Below the pieces are notes generated by a model, which saw only the letters and a program-made list of their open reading frames with translations, was not told the DNA's origin and searched no databases. Below, piece after piece: positions 24,086 through 32,725 of a DNA stretch of 64,000 nt; positions within the stretch are counted from its first letter, which is position 1, and every line of letters starts with the position of its first letter. Both the position numbers and the translations under genes were made by a program. The stretch comes from Candidatus Binatus soli (lineage in GTDB: Bacteria > Desulfobacterota > Binatia > Binatales > Binataceae): positions 74,055 to 138,054 of the forward strand of contig DLMJ01000001.1 of NCBI GenBank assembly GCA_002479255.1. The letters run 5' to 3'.

Positions 24086-26365
24086 TCATCGCACGCTGCG
24101 CAAGCGGACTTCGCGTGGTTTGGCGCCGTCGGCGGGCATCACGATTCCTTCGCGTTCCATCTGCTCGACCATCCGGGCCGCGCGATTGTAGCCGATTCGA
24201 AGCCGTCGTTGGATCATCGAGATCGACGCCTGGTTGGTCTCCATCACGATCCGCACCGCCTCATCATACATTTCGTCCTGCGCGTCCGCGCCGAATCCGG
24301 CCCCCTCTTCCACGCCCGGAGCCTTGGTGTCGAGGATTTCCATGCGGTATTCGGGCGCGCCCTGCGCGCGCAGGAAATCAGCGAGCCTGCGAATCTCATG
24401 CTCGCCGACGAACGGCCCGTGCAGGCGGCGAAGCCTCACACTGCCGGGCGGCATGAAGAGCATATCACCGGCGCCGAGCAGGCGTTCGGCGCCGATAGAA
24501 TCGAGAATCGTGCGCGAATCGACCCGCGACGCGACTTGGAGCGAGATTCGTGCCGGCAGGTTCGCCTTGATAAGCCCGGTGATCACATCCACCGAGGGAC
24601 GCTGGGTGGCCAGGATGAGATGAATTCCGGCGGCGCGCGCTTTTTGCGCCAGCCGCGTGATGTCGCGCTCGACAGTCTTGCCCTCGCCGAGCAGCAGATC
24701 GGCGAGCTCGTCGATGACGATCACGATCTTCGGCAGCTTGCGATGCTCGATCTCGCCGACCGCCGGCTGATTGGGATCGTCCGACGCCGGTACGCTCTGC
24801 CCCGCCATCTTGAGCTGCGCGATCGACACGCCCGAGGCCAGCGCGTGGTTGTAGCCGTCGATATTGCGCACGCCCAACTCGCGCATCCGCAGGTACCTGC
24901 TCTCCATCTCCTGCGTCGCCCACAGCAACGCGGACGCGGCCTTCTGCGGATCGACGACGACCGGAACCAGCAGATGCGGGATATTTTCGTACACCGACAA
25001 TTCCAGCATCTTGGGGTCGACGAGAATCAGACGCACATCGTCCGCGGTCGCGTTGAACAGAATCGACGCGATCATCGTGTGGAGCGAAACCGACTTGCCG
25101 GTTCCGGTCGCTCCGGCGATCAGCAGATGAGGCATCCGGGCGAGATCGGCAGCGACCGGACGCCCGGCGATGTCCTTGCCGAGCGCGATGGTCAGCTGGC
25201 TCTGCGCGGCCAGGAATTCCTCGGCCTCGAGAATCTCGCGCAGAAAAATGCGTTCGCGCTTGCGGTTGGGCACTTCGATGCCAACCACGGCCTCCCCGGG
25301 CACCGGCGCCTGGATTCGCACCGCGGCGGCTCTAAGAGCCATCGAGAGATCGTCGGCGAGATTGACAACCTGGCTTACCTTGATTCCGGAGCCCGGCTCG
25401 AATTTGTACATCGTGACGACCGGGCCCGGCTGTACTTCGACCACCCGCCCCGCGACGCCGAAGTCCGCGAGTTTCTGCTCGAGCACGCGCGCGCTGCGCT
25501 CGAGCTGGCTCTCGTCCACCTGCGCATGCTCGGCGGGCGGCAAATCCAGCAGCGACTGCGGAGGGAGTTTGAAAGCACCCTTCTGGCGCGGCTTGGAAGC
25601 CGCGGCCCTGTCGCGCTTCTCGCGCGCCGTCGCACCGCGAATCTCCAGCAGCCTGACCTTCAGCGGCGCCGGCCTGCCGCCCACGCCGTCCGGCTCGAGC
25701 TCGTCGCCCGCGCCCAGTGAGAACGGGATGCGCGTGTCGTTGTCGCCGCCGGCAAGTTCAAACTCCTCGCGGCGCGGGCGAATTTTGTTGGCGAGTCCGG
25801 CCAGCAGCTCGGTCGGCGCCCGCTTGAGCATCAGGGCAAGCCCGCAGATGAATCCGAGCGCGACCGCGATCAAGCCCCCGGCCAGGTTGAGCGAATCACT
25901 GAGCAGCGTGGCGATATCCGCGCCAATTTCACCGCCCATCTTTGCGTCGTGCAGATTCCACAGCGCGCCGGCCGCCGCGAGCGCAAGAATCAAAATGATG
26001 CCGCCGCCAATCTCGCGCGCGATCGTGACGATTCCCACCCCCGTCCATACGCGCTGCGCCAGCCACGCGACCAATATCATCACGGTGTACGACTGGTATC
26101 CCACCAGGCCGCCGAGAGTCGCCGCGATGGCCGCGCCGACCGGACCGCCGAGGTTGGGACTCTGTCCGATATCGACGCTTACGAGGCTCACCGTGCCGAA
26201 GGCGGCGAACGCGAGCAGCGCGAGTGCGGATAGCTCGCGAGCGATACGGCTGCCGGGATGTGCGGCAACGAAAACGAAAACCTCCTCGACCGCAGCCCGC
26301 GGCTCGCGAGTCGGTGAAGAAGGCAGCTCGAAGGGCGTTTTCTCCTTGCGCGCGATAGGGGTCAC
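24086..26365 (-). CDS. ftsK: DNA translocase FtsK/SpoIIIE
   Basis: A 759-residue membrane-anchored motor that pumps chromosome ends through the division septum and activates XerCD at dif. The N-terminal 200 residues hold about four membrane helices, a short linker follows (no long Pro/Gln region), and the motor carries Walker A GATGTGKSVSLH near 416-427, DPKMLELSVYENIPHLL, IVIVIDELADLLL (Walker B) and ATQRPSVDVITGLIKANLPA. The C-terminal gamma winged helix (YDEAVRIVMETNQASISMIQ, RRLRIGYNRAARMVEQME) binds KOPS-like sequences. It overlaps rnj by four bases, so the two are coupled. Confidence 0.95.
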   Translation of the reverse strand: MTPIARKEKTPFELPSSPTREPRAAVEEVFVFVAAHPGSRIARELSALALLAFAAFGTVSLVSVDIGQSPNLGGPVGAAIAATLGGLVGYQSYTVMILVAWLAQRVWTGVGIVTIAREIGGGIILILALAAAGALWNLHDAKMGGEIGADIATLLSDSLNLAGGLIAVALGFICGLALMLKRAPTELLAGLANKIRPRREEFELAGGDNDTRIPFSLGAGDELEPDGVGGRPAPLKVRLLEIRGATAREKRDRAAASKPRQKGAFKLPPQSLLDLPPAEHAQVDESQLERSARVLEQKLADFGVAGRVVEVQPGPVVTMYKFEPGSGIKVSQVVNLADDLSMALRAAAVRIQAPVPGEAVVGIEVPNRKRERIFLREILEAEEFLAAQSQLTIALGKDIAGRPVAADLARMPHLLIAGATGTGKSVSLHTMIASILFNATADDVRLILVDPKMLELSVYENIPHLLVPVVVDPQKAASALLWATQEMESRYLRMRELGVRNIDGYNHALASGVSIAQLKMAGQSVPASDDPNQPAVGEIEHRKLPKIVIVIDELADLLLGEGKTVERDITRLAQKARAAGIHLILATQRPSVDVITGLIKANLPARISLQVASRVDSRTILDSIGAERLLGAGDMLFMPPGSVRLRRLHGPFVGEHEIRRLADFLRAQGAPEYRMEILDTKAPGVEEGAGFGADAQDEMYDEAVRIVMETNQASISMIQRRLRIGYNRAARMVEQMEREGIVMPADGAKPREVRLRSVR

Positions 26366-28035
26366 ACCTCCGTCACGTATGGAATGACCAGCGGCCGCTT
26401 GCCCAGCTCATCGCTGAAGTAGCGCCGAATCGCGCGTACGATTTCTTCCTTTACGCGGGGCTCATTGGCGTGCAGGGGGCAACCGAGCGCGCTCAGGCGC
26501 CGGGTTAATTCCTCCTTCGCGCGGCGCATGTGCGCAGAAGTGCCATCGCCGCTCACCAGCCCCCGCGAGAGGAGATCGGGGCCCGCAACGATGCGCCCGG
26601 TTTTTGACGAGAGGACCACCACCGCCGTTACCGTGCCGTCTCGCGCGAGCACCCGGCGCTCGCCGACCACGGCGGGATCGCCGCCGTCCGCGCCTTCGAG
26701 CATCACGCGGCCCGCCTCGACGGTGGGTCCGCGGCGCGCCTCGCCACCGCTGCTGAGAATCAGCGAATCGCCGTCTTCGAGCAGGAAGCAGTTGCGCTCG
26801 GGTATTCCCGCGCCGATTGCGAGCGCGACGTGACGGCTCAGATGACGATATTCGCCATGAATCGGGATGAAATGCCGCGGCCGCGTGAGCGCGATTATCT
26901 CCGCCAACTCGTCCTGACTGGCGTGCCCCGAAACGTGAACCGGAGCGACCGCGTCGTAAACGACGTCGGCGCCCTGCCGGTAGAGACGATTCACCAGGTT
27001 GTTGATGGTGCGTTCGTTGCCGGGAATGAAGCGCGATGACAGCACGACCACGTCGCCATGCTCGATACGCACGCGCGGGTGCGCGTCGGCGGCGATTTTC
27101 GCCAGCGCCGAGAGCGGTTCGCCCTGGCTTCCGCTGGCAAGATAGCTCAGCCGGTTTACGTCGATGAACTCGGCCTCGCCCGGCTCGACAAACATCGCTT
27201 GCGCAAATGGAAGCTGGCCGGTCTCGAGACCCAGCCGCACGCTCTCCGCCATCGCGCGTCCCAACGGAACGACCCGGCGGCCGAACTCGCGCGAGACCTC
27301 GACTACCTGGCGAATCCGATGCAGATGCGACGAAAAGGCTGACAGGAAAAACCTGCCGCGCGTGCGTGATGCGAGCTCGCGCAGGACGGGCTTGAGCGAA
27401 CTTTCCGAGCCCGAGCGGCCGGGGCGCTCGACGTTGGTCGAATCCGAGAGCAGGACGGCAACGCCTTGCGCGCCAAGTTCGGCGAAGCGTTCGCGATCGA
27501 ACGTCGCGCCGTCCACGGGAGCGTCGTCGATCTTGAAGTCGCCGCTATGAACCACGACCCCCGCGGGCGTTCGAATCGCGAGAGCAATCGAGTTCGGGGT
27601 CGAATGCGTAACACGAATCGGCTCGACGGTGAACGGCCCAGCCTCGAATGCAGCCCGCGGCGCAATCGTCCGCAGATCGACCGGACCGTCGAACTCCGCA
27701 TCAGCGAGCCGCCGCCGGGTGAAAGCGAGCGTTATATCGGTTCCATAAACGGGAACGTTGAAGCGGCGCAGCAGGTGCGGGATCGCGCCGATGTGATCCT
27801 CGTGGGCGTGGGTGAGCACGACCGCCTCAACCGCGACGTGGCTGCGCTCGAGCCACGCCATCTCGGGTATATAGGTACCCAATCCGAGCGCGGGCTCGTC
27901 TGGAAACATCACACCGCAATCGATCACGATCGCGCGCCCGGCGCATTCGATCGCCATCAGGTTGAGGCCAATCTCGCCCAACCCGCCGAGCGCCACGATT
28001 CGGACCGGAGCGGTCGTGGAAGTGCTTGCCGCCAT
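26362..28035 (-). CDS. rnj: Ribonuclease J
   Basis: A 557-residue metallo-beta-lactamase/beta-CASP RNase with 5'-3' exo- and endonuclease activity in mRNA decay and RNA maturation. The metal site is VLTHAHEDHIGAIPHLL (His76-x-His78-x-Asp80-His81). Further signatures are RIVALGGLGEIGLN at the start, VVHSGDFKIDD, the beta-CASP SDSTNVERPG and VHVSGHASQDELAEI, then PIHGEYRHL. A C-terminal domain of about 100 residues completes the protein. It is the first gene of a leftward cluster ending in dksA. A TATAAT -10 lies 30 bases before the ATG. Its presence separates this organism from enteric bacteria that rely on RNase E. Confidence 0.95.
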   Translation of the reverse strand: MAASTSTTAPVRIVALGGLGEIGLNLMAIECAGRAIVIDCGVMFPDEPALGLGTYIPEMAWLERSHVAVEAVVLTHAHEDHIGAIPHLLRRFNVPVYGTDITLAFTRRRLADAEFDGPVDLRTIAPRAAFEAGPFTVEPIRVTHSTPNSIALAIRTPAGVVVHSGDFKIDDAPVDGATFDRERFAELGAQGVAVLLSDSTNVERPGRSGSESSLKPVLRELASRTRGRFFLSAFSSHLHRIRQVVEVSREFGRRVVPLGRAMAESVRLGLETGQLPFAQAMFVEPGEAEFIDVNRLSYLASGSQGEPLSALAKIAADAHPRVRIEHGDVVVLSSRFIPGNERTINNLVNRLYRQGADVVYDAVAPVHVSGHASQDELAEIIALTRPRHFIPIHGEYRHLSRHVALAIGAGIPERNCFLLEDGDSLILSSGGEARRGPTVEAGRVMLEGADGGDPAVVGERRVLARDGTVTAVVVLSSKTGRIVAGPDLLSRGLVSGDGTSAHMRRAKEELTRRLSALGCPLHANEPRVKEEIVRAIRRYFSDELGKRPLVIPYVTEV

Positions 28036-28064
28036 CGCCCTATCCTGCCTCCCGCACCGAGGCG

Positions 28065-28070
28065 ATTATA
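28065..28070 (-). promoter_or_regulatory. Perfect -10 box of the rnj cluster
   Basis: Minus-strand TATAAT 29 bases upstream of the rnj ATG; the -35 at the right distance (TTTCGC) is weak. It would drive rnj-ftsK-lolA-rimO-dksA. Confidence 0.45.
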
Positions 28071-28113
28071 TCGGTCAGAAAACGGAGGCGAAAGGCGGGG
28101 GCCAGCCCCTGCC

Positions 28114-28142
28114 TTGCCTTGAGAACGGGGCGGGGCTAGTTT
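28114..28142 (+). promoter_or_regulatory. Predicted ssb promoter
   Basis: TTGCCT (28114-28119), 17 bases, then TAGTTT (28137-28142), 27 bases before the ssb ATG. A GAGG ribosome site follows. It is divergent from the rnj promoter. Confidence 0.5.
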
Positions 28143-28169
28143 TCGGATCATGATCATGAGGTGGCGAAG

Positions 28170-28619
28170 ATGGCGGCGTCGGTAAACAAAGTAATTCTGA
28201 TCGGCAATCTGGGACGCGATCCCGAAACTCGCTTCACCAACTCGGGCACGTCAGTCACGAACTTTTCGATTGCGACCAAGGAGTCGTTCGCCGACAAGAG
28301 CGGGACGCGGCAGGACCGCACCGACTGGCACAACATCATCGTGTGGGGCAAACAGGGCGAGGCCTGCGCGCAGTATCTGAAGAAGGGAAGCCCGGTTTAC
28401 ATCGAGGGCAGAATTTCCTACCGCGAGTATGAAGCGAAGGATGGCAGCGGCAAGCGCAAGGTCACGGAAATTGTCGCGACGCGCGTGCAGTTCCTGAGCT
28501 CGCGCGGCGGCGCTCCGATGGGCGATGAGGCCGGAGAAGCTCGTGGTCGCGCACCCGCGGGCGGCGCAGGCGCGGGCGACGACGTAGCGCCGATGGACGA
28601 CGAAGACATCCCGTTCTAA
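28170..28619 (+). CDS. ssb: Single-stranded DNA-binding protein
   Basis: A 149-residue protein that coats single-stranded DNA in replication, repair and recombination. The OB-fold occupies residues 1-110 (SVNKVILIGNLGRDPETRFT, SIATKESF, TDWHNIIVWGKQGEACAQYL, KGSPVYIEGRISYREYE). A Gly/Ala-rich linker follows, and the acidic tip DDEDIPF is the docking site for partner proteins. I use the ATG at 28170, which has GAGG eight bases upstream, rather than a GTG three codons earlier. The coding end is followed by a small tandem duplication of its own stop-codon region. Confidence 0.96.
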   Translation: MAASVNKVILIGNLGRDPETRFTNSGTSVTNFSIATKESFADKSGTRQDRTDWHNIIVWGKQGEACAQYLKKGSPVYIEGRISYREYEAKDGSGKRKVTEIVATRVQFLSSRGGAPMGDEAGEARGRAPAGGAGAGDDVAPMDDEDIPF

Positions 28620-28658
28620 GCAGAAGTGCCGTTCTAAGCAGAAGTGCAGTTCTAAGCA
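28611..28658 (+). repeat. Tandem repeat of the ssb stop-codon region
   Basis: CCGTTCTAAGCAGAAGTG occurs twice head to tail (28611-28628 and 28629-28646), followed by a partial third unit, CAGTTCTAAGCA. Each unit contains the ssb ending TTC-TAA. It probably arose by slippage. Confidence 0.9.
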
Positions 28659-28803
28659 CCTGATTTCCGGATTCGCCGCAATTGCGGCCAAGCGTCCGAT
28701 ATTGCATCGCCGTCTGGTCACAAGATGCACCCGCTGCCTTCAGCGCCGCGTCTTATACGGATGAAAGTGCCGACCCGACTGGGCGCGTGACCCGCGTCCG
28801 CGT

Positions 28804-28839
28804 TTGTATTGGATCGATACGCGAGTGTACAGTGTACAC
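28804..28839 (+). promoter_or_regulatory. Predicted brnTA promoter and 15-base palindrome
   Basis: TTGTAT (28804-28809), 18 bases, then TACAGT (28828-28833). Overlapping the -10 is the perfect palindrome GTGTACA-G-TGTACAC (28825-28839), a likely operator for the BrnA antitoxin, which is known to repress its own operon. Confidence 0.6.
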
Positions 28840-28855
28840 CACCGAGGGGTGGGAG

Positions 28856-29128
28856 TTGGAGTCCGAGTGGGACCCGAAGAAGGCCGAGCAGAATCTCCGC
28901 AAGCACGGAGTGGAATTCGTTGACGCAGTGATCGTGCTCGATGACGACCGGGCCATTACGCTGGTGGACGAACACTTTGGAGAAGAGCGGTACCTGACCT
29001 TCGGGATGGACGCTCAGGGACAAGTATTGGCGGTTTCCTACTCGATACGCGGGAGCGCCATTCGCATAATCTCCGCGCGGAAAGCAACCTCGCGCGAGCG
29101 CGCTCAATACGAGGATAAGCGGATATGA
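28856..29128 (+). CDS. brnT: BrnT-family toxin
   Basis: From the TTG at 28856 this is a 90-residue type II toxin of the BrnT (RelE-like fold) family, a ribonuclease that stops translation. The family pattern is complete: SEWDPKKAEQNLRKHGVEFV, then DAVIVLDDDRAITLVDEHFG, ERYLTFGMDAQGQVLAVSY and the C-terminal RIISARKATSRERAQYE. The frame is open far upstream, but the palindromic operator and -10 lie before this start, and GAGGGGTGGGAG gives it a ribosome site. It overlaps brnA by four bases. It lies 237 bases after ssb with no other gene between them. Confidence 0.92.
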   Translation: MESEWDPKKAEQNLRKHGVEFVDAVIVLDDDRAITLVDEHFGEERYLTFGMDAQGQVLAVSYSIRGSAIRIISARKATSRERAQYEDKRI

Positions 29129-29394
29129 AACGGGAGTACGATCTTAGAAAGGGCAAGCGCGGACCGGTCATTCCGTTGCCGCCGGAAAAGGTTCGCATCA
29201 CCATCCGCTTGGATCGCGATATCGTGGATCACTTCCGCGAGAAGGTTCGGAAGGCCCACGGCGGAAATTATCAGACCTTGATCAACGACGCGCTTCGGGA
29301 GCACATCCAGCGTCCGGGTCTTGCGAAGCAATTAGGCGCAGAAGTCCGTTCGGTTCTCCGCGAGGAGCTCGAAAAAATAAAGGCGAGCGCTTGA
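29125..29394 (+). CDS. brnA: BrnA-family antitoxin
   Basis: An 89-residue ribbon-helix-helix antitoxin partner of BrnT. The segment KVRITIRLDRDIVDHFREKV is the N-terminal strand and first helix of the RHH, followed by GGNYQTLINDALREHIQ as the second helix. The start overlaps the toxin stop (ATGA), ensuring coupled synthesis. The C-terminal helix (AEVRSVLREELEKIKA) would wrap the toxin. In characterised systems BrnA binds the promoter palindrome and neutralises BrnT. Confidence 0.92.
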   Translation: MKREYDLRKGKRGPVIPLPPEKVRITIRLDRDIVDHFREKVRKAHGGNYQTLINDALREHIQRPGLAKQLGAEVRSVLREELEKIKASA

Positions 29395-29408
29395 AGAGCA
29401 TTTTAAAT

Positions 29409-29783
29409 TTAAGCGCGTGACGTTGGGATTCGCCGCAGTCGCGGCGGGGCGGGAAGCGGGCCGCCGTCCGCGCGGCTTGCAATTTCGATAAATCGGCTCA
29501 ACTCGACGCGCAACTCGCCGACTGCGAGACCCATGTGCTCGTGCGGAATTGAATCAAGCCTGGCCGACGCTTTCTCATACACCAACCGTGCGCCCTCGAG
29601 GTTTCCGCGCTGCGCGTGCAGAATCGCGACTGCGGCCTGGATCAGCCCCTGGTAGAAGAGCTTCACCTCGCCGTCGGAGCGCTTCCAGATTTCCTCCCAT
29701 GCTTCGTGACACTCGAAGAAGCGCCCTTCGTTGAAGAGGTCGATTCCCTGTTGGTAAACGTCGGGGTGCGGACGGCGCGTCAT
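29409..29783 (-). CDS. DUF309 protein
   Basis: A 124-residue soluble helical protein of the DUF309 family. The signature is YQQGIDLFNEGRFFECHEAW, EEIWK, then FYQGLIQAAVAILHAQRGN, which places Asn, Glu, His and Trp in a conserved helical bundle. The biochemical role of the family is not established. It is convergent with brnA, with only 14 bases between stops, so there is no room for a terminator outside the coding ends. Residues 105-124 are a Pro/Arg-rich tail outside the conserved core. Confidence 0.85.
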   Translation of the reverse strand: MTRRPHPDVYQQGIDLFNEGRFFECHEAWEEIWKRSDGEVKLFYQGLIQAAVAILHAQRGNLEGARLVYEKASARLDSIPHEHMGLAVGELRVELSRFIEIASRADGGPLPAPPRLRRIPTSRA

Positions 29784-29867
29784 CGATCAATCATAGCGCG
29801 TCGCTGCGGCGATGCGCGTGGCGGCGGCGAATCGGTGTTTCGGTGTTGCGGTGTTGCCGGCGCGGCG

Positions 29868-30413
29868 CTAATCCATCGTCGAGCCGGGTTCGAGTTCGAC
29901 GCCTAACGGCACAAGCATACGCACGACCATATTGTAGAAGGCGACGTTCTGCACCAGTTCCATCATGCGGCCCGTGTCGAGAAAGGTCTTCAGGGCGTTC
30001 CAGGTCGCGTCGGTCACGCGCACGTTGCCGGTGGCCTCGACGGCGTAACGAATCACGGCGCGCTCATTGTCGCTGAACTTCGAGGATTTCTCCCAATCGG
30101 CGAGCGCTTCGAGCTGCTCGCGCGAGATGCCGACGCGCCGCGCGATGGCGCAATGATGGACGAACTCGTATTGCGCATCGGTCAGCCGTCCGACCGTGAG
30201 GATCGCGAGTTCGCGGAGTTTTGGGTCGAGCGCAGTCTTGTTGCGGAGGTTGTTACCCATCGAGCAGAACCGGCGCAAAAATTTTGGCGTATGCGCAAGT
30301 ACGCGGAAGATATTGCCGACGGTCCCGCCGCCCTCCGCGGCCAGGTTGTCGAAGATCACGCGGTCGGCTTCGGGAAGGTCTTCGCGATTCAGGTACGGTA
30401 CGCGCGCGGCCAT
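29868..30413 (-). CDS. Carboxymuconolactone decarboxylase/AhpD-like protein
   Basis: A 181-residue helical protein of the CMD/AhpD superfamily. It has the core NNLRNKTALDPKLRELAILT, followed by YEFVHHCAIARRVGISREQL. The usual redox C-x-x-C is replaced by a single Cys in HHCAIA, and an H-x-x-x-A follows, as in the gamma-CMD-like group without peroxidase activity. Members act on lactones or remain uncharacterised. It lies 54 bases downstream of ilvB on the same strand and may be cotranscribed with it, but I see no metabolic link. Confidence 0.87.
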   Translation of the reverse strand: MAARVPYLNREDLPEADRVIFDNLAAEGGGTVGNIFRVLAHTPKFLRRFCSMGNNLRNKTALDPKLRELAILTVGRLTDAQYEFVHHCAIARRVGISREQLEALADWEKSSKFSDNERAVIRYAVEATGNVRVTDATWNALKTFLDTGRMMELVQNVAFYNMVVRMLVPLGVELEPGSTMD

Positions 30414-30467
30414 GAGTGCGCCTCCTGCGGAAAAGGATGTTCCCGACGTTGACCGCGCGGCCCCCGT

Positions 30468-32165
30468 TCAGGCGAACAGCATCTCGGACATCGCGCCGCC
30501 GGGCGGAATCATGGGCATCACCGCCTCTTCCTTGGGGATCACGACGTCGATGAGTACCGGGCCGGGGGTCGCGAATGCTTCCTTCATCGTCGCAACAAGG
30601 TCTTTCGATTTTTCAATTCGGAAGCCGCGCGCACCGTAGGCATCGGCGAGCTTGACGAAGTTCGGCACCGACATCGCGGTGTAAGAATACCGTTCGGCGT
30701 AAAACTTCTCCTGCCATTGGCGAACCATTCCGAGGAAGTAGTTATTGAGTATGATTACCTTGATATCGACTTTGTATTGGACCGCGGTACCCAGTTCCTG
30801 GATGTTCATCTGTATCGAGCCGTCGCCGGATACCACTACAACCTTCTTGTCAGGCGCGGCGAACGTCGCACCGATCCCGGCCGGCAGTCCGTAGCCCATG
30901 GTGCCCAGTCCACCCGAGGTCAGCCATGAGCGGGGATGCTCAAACGGGAACATCTGAGCCACCCACATCTGATGCTGCCCGACATCAGTAACCAGTATGC
31001 AATCGGCCTTGGTGAGCTTGTACAGCTCGGCGATAACGTCGTGCGGGGAGACGCTCTCGCCACGATGAATGTTCTCGTAGAGCGGCTTCTCCTTCTGCCA
31101 CTTGAGGATCTGCTGATGCCATTTGGTCCAATCGGCGTGGCGCTTCGCGATACTCTCGCGGCCCTTAATCGTGGTCAGCATGTCGGTCAGTACCGACTTG
31201 ATATCGCCGACGATCGGAATATCGACCTTGACGTTCTTCGAAATAGACGACGGGTCGATATCGATGTGAATAATCGTCTCGGCCTTCGCCGCGAATTCAG
31301 AAATCTTGCCGGTGACGCGATCGTCGAAGCGCGCTCCGACTGCGATTAGGCAATCGGTGTTGCATACCGCCGTGTTGGTGCCGTACGAACCGTGCATCCC
31401 GAGCATCCCGAGCCGGAGCGAATCGGAGGCCGGGTACGATCCCAATCCCATCAACGTCTCGGTAATTGGAATACCAAGTCCCTTAACCAGTTCGCGCAGC
31501 TCGGGGGCCGCACCGGACCATTGCACGCCGCCGCCGACGTAGAACAGCGGCTTCGAACTTTTCTCGATCGCCTCGATCGCGCGCTCGATCTGCCGGGGAT
31601 TGCCGCGAATTGTGGGCTTGTAGCCGCGCAGTTCAATTTTCTCGGGCAGGTGAAGAACATGCTCGGCCTGTTGCACGTCCTTGGGCAAATCGACCACCAC
31701 CGGACCGGGACGCCCGCTGCCGGCGATATAAAACGCTTCCTTGATGATGCGCGCGATATCCTTGACGTTCTTGACCAGGAAATTGTGCTTGGTGCACGGG
31801 CGGGTGATACCGACGAAGTCCGCCTCCTGGAAAGCATCGTTGCCGATCATCGTGGTCGGAACCTGGCCCGACAAAACCACCATCGGGGTGGAATCCATGT
31901 ACGCGTCGGCGATCCCGGTGACGGTGTTGGTCGCACCGGGCCCCGAAGTGACGATGACGACGCCGGGGCGTCCGCTGACGCGCGCATAGCCCTCCGCCAT
32001 GTGGGTCGCGCCCTGCTCATGGCGGACGAGAATGTGCTTGATCTTTGAGTCGAGTAGCGCGTCGTAAGTCGGCAGGATCGCGCCGCCCGGATAGCCGAAG
32101 ATGACATCGACGCCCTCGGCAATCAGGCTCTCGATAACGATTTGTGCTCCCGTAAGTTTTTTCAT
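30468..32165 (-). CDS. ilvB: Acetolactate synthase large subunit
   Basis: A 565-residue thiamine-diphosphate enzyme that condenses pyruvate to acetolactate (or with 2-ketobutyrate to acetohydroxybutyrate) in branched-chain amino acid synthesis. It has VDVIFGYPGGAILPTYDAL and VRHEQGATHMAEGYARVSG (catalytic Glu), ITRPCTKHNFLV, the FAD/middle domain, and the ThDP/Mg motif VVVSGDGSIQMNIQELGTAV through ILNNYFLGMVRQWQ. It is full length. The regulatory subunit gene ilvN is not adjacent on either side, which is unusual; it may lie elsewhere. The ATG follows a 60-base leader with no obvious attenuator. Confidence 0.95.
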   Translation of the reverse strand: MKKLTGAQIVIESLIAEGVDVIFGYPGGAILPTYDALLDSKIKHILVRHEQGATHMAEGYARVSGRPGVVIVTSGPGATNTVTGIADAYMDSTPMVVLSGQVPTTMIGNDAFQEADFVGITRPCTKHNFLVKNVKDIARIIKEAFYIAGSGRPGPVVVDLPKDVQQAEHVLHLPEKIELRGYKPTIRGNPRQIERAIEAIEKSSKPLFYVGGGVQWSGAAPELRELVKGLGIPITETLMGLGSYPASDSLRLGMLGMHGSYGTNTAVCNTDCLIAVGARFDDRVTGKISEFAAKAETIIHIDIDPSSISKNVKVDIPIVGDIKSVLTDMLTTIKGRESIAKRHADWTKWHQQILKWQKEKPLYENIHRGESVSPHDVIAELYKLTKADCILVTDVGQHQMWVAQMFPFEHPRSWLTSGGLGTMGYGLPAGIGATFAAPDKKVVVVSGDGSIQMNIQELGTAVQYKVDIKVIILNNYFLGMVRQWQEKFYAERYSYTAMSVPNFVKLADAYGARGFRIEKSKDLVATMKEAFATPGPVLIDVVIPKEEAVMPMIPPGGAMSEMLFA

Positions 32166-32278
32166 TTACCGATTTTTGGCCGCTTTCCCCGTGATTTGAG
32201 CCTTCAAAGGTACACTACGCGCGGATGTCGGCACAACTTGTGCCCGAAAAACGGGAATGCTCGCGGCGATTCGCCGCT

Positions 32279-32725
32279 CTAGTAATGCTGTGTGGGACCG
32301 AAGCGGCCCTCGCCCGGTTCGGCACTCATCACTTCCAATGTCTGATTGTTCCCGGTGAACATGCCGCGCACCGTCAGGGTCTGGCCCGGCTGCATGTTCT
32401 CGAACGTGTCCTCTCCGAGACCGGTCACGTTGAAGTTGGGCTTGTACTGGCGGACCAACTGCCAGACGTCGGGCCAATGGACTTTGCCCGTGGGATCGTC
32501 AACGTAGGCGTCTTTCAGCACGAACTTGTATGTTTTTCCGGCTACGCCCATCGTGACCGTCTGCTTGTCACCGTAGATCTGCCCCGGCGCGGGCTTGCTG
32601 ATGACCAGCGTGGTGGTAAGCGGAATCATCATCGGGCGCAACTGCGCATCGGCTCGGGCGGGATTAAATACGAGCGCCGAAATCGCGATCGCGAACAGAC
32701 CGATTCTGGAAATAGCCTTTTTCAT
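32279..32725 (-). CDS. Secreted hypothetical protein
   Basis: A 148-residue exported protein. MKKAISRIGLFAIAISALVF is a signal peptide with likely cleavage near ADA-Q. The mature part has a beta-rich pattern (PGQIYGDKQTVTMGVAGKTY, FVLKDAYVDDPTGKVHWPDV, TFENMQPGQTLTVRGMFTG), reminiscent of small OB-like periplasmic domains. I do not recognise the family. The upstream-open start (11 residues more) is not used because the signal peptide begins at the ATG at 32725. It is transcribed towards ilvB but separated from it by 113 bases. Confidence 0.65.
   Translation of the reverse strand: MKKAISRIGLFAIAISALVFNPARADAQLRPMMIPLTTTLVISKPAPGQIYGDKQTVTMGVAGKTYKFVLKDAYVDDPTGKVHWPDVWQLVRQYKPNFNVTGLGEDTFENMQPGQTLTVRGMFTGNNQTLEVMSAEPGEGRFGPTQHY

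Noticed and set aside
24017..25720. A 567-codon open frame antisense to lolA and ftsK
   Set aside because: Spans two conserved genes on the other strand and shows shadow composition.
28682..28855. Upstream extension of brnT by 58 codons
   Set aside because: It runs through the promoter and palindromic operator, and the family starts at the TTG at 28856.
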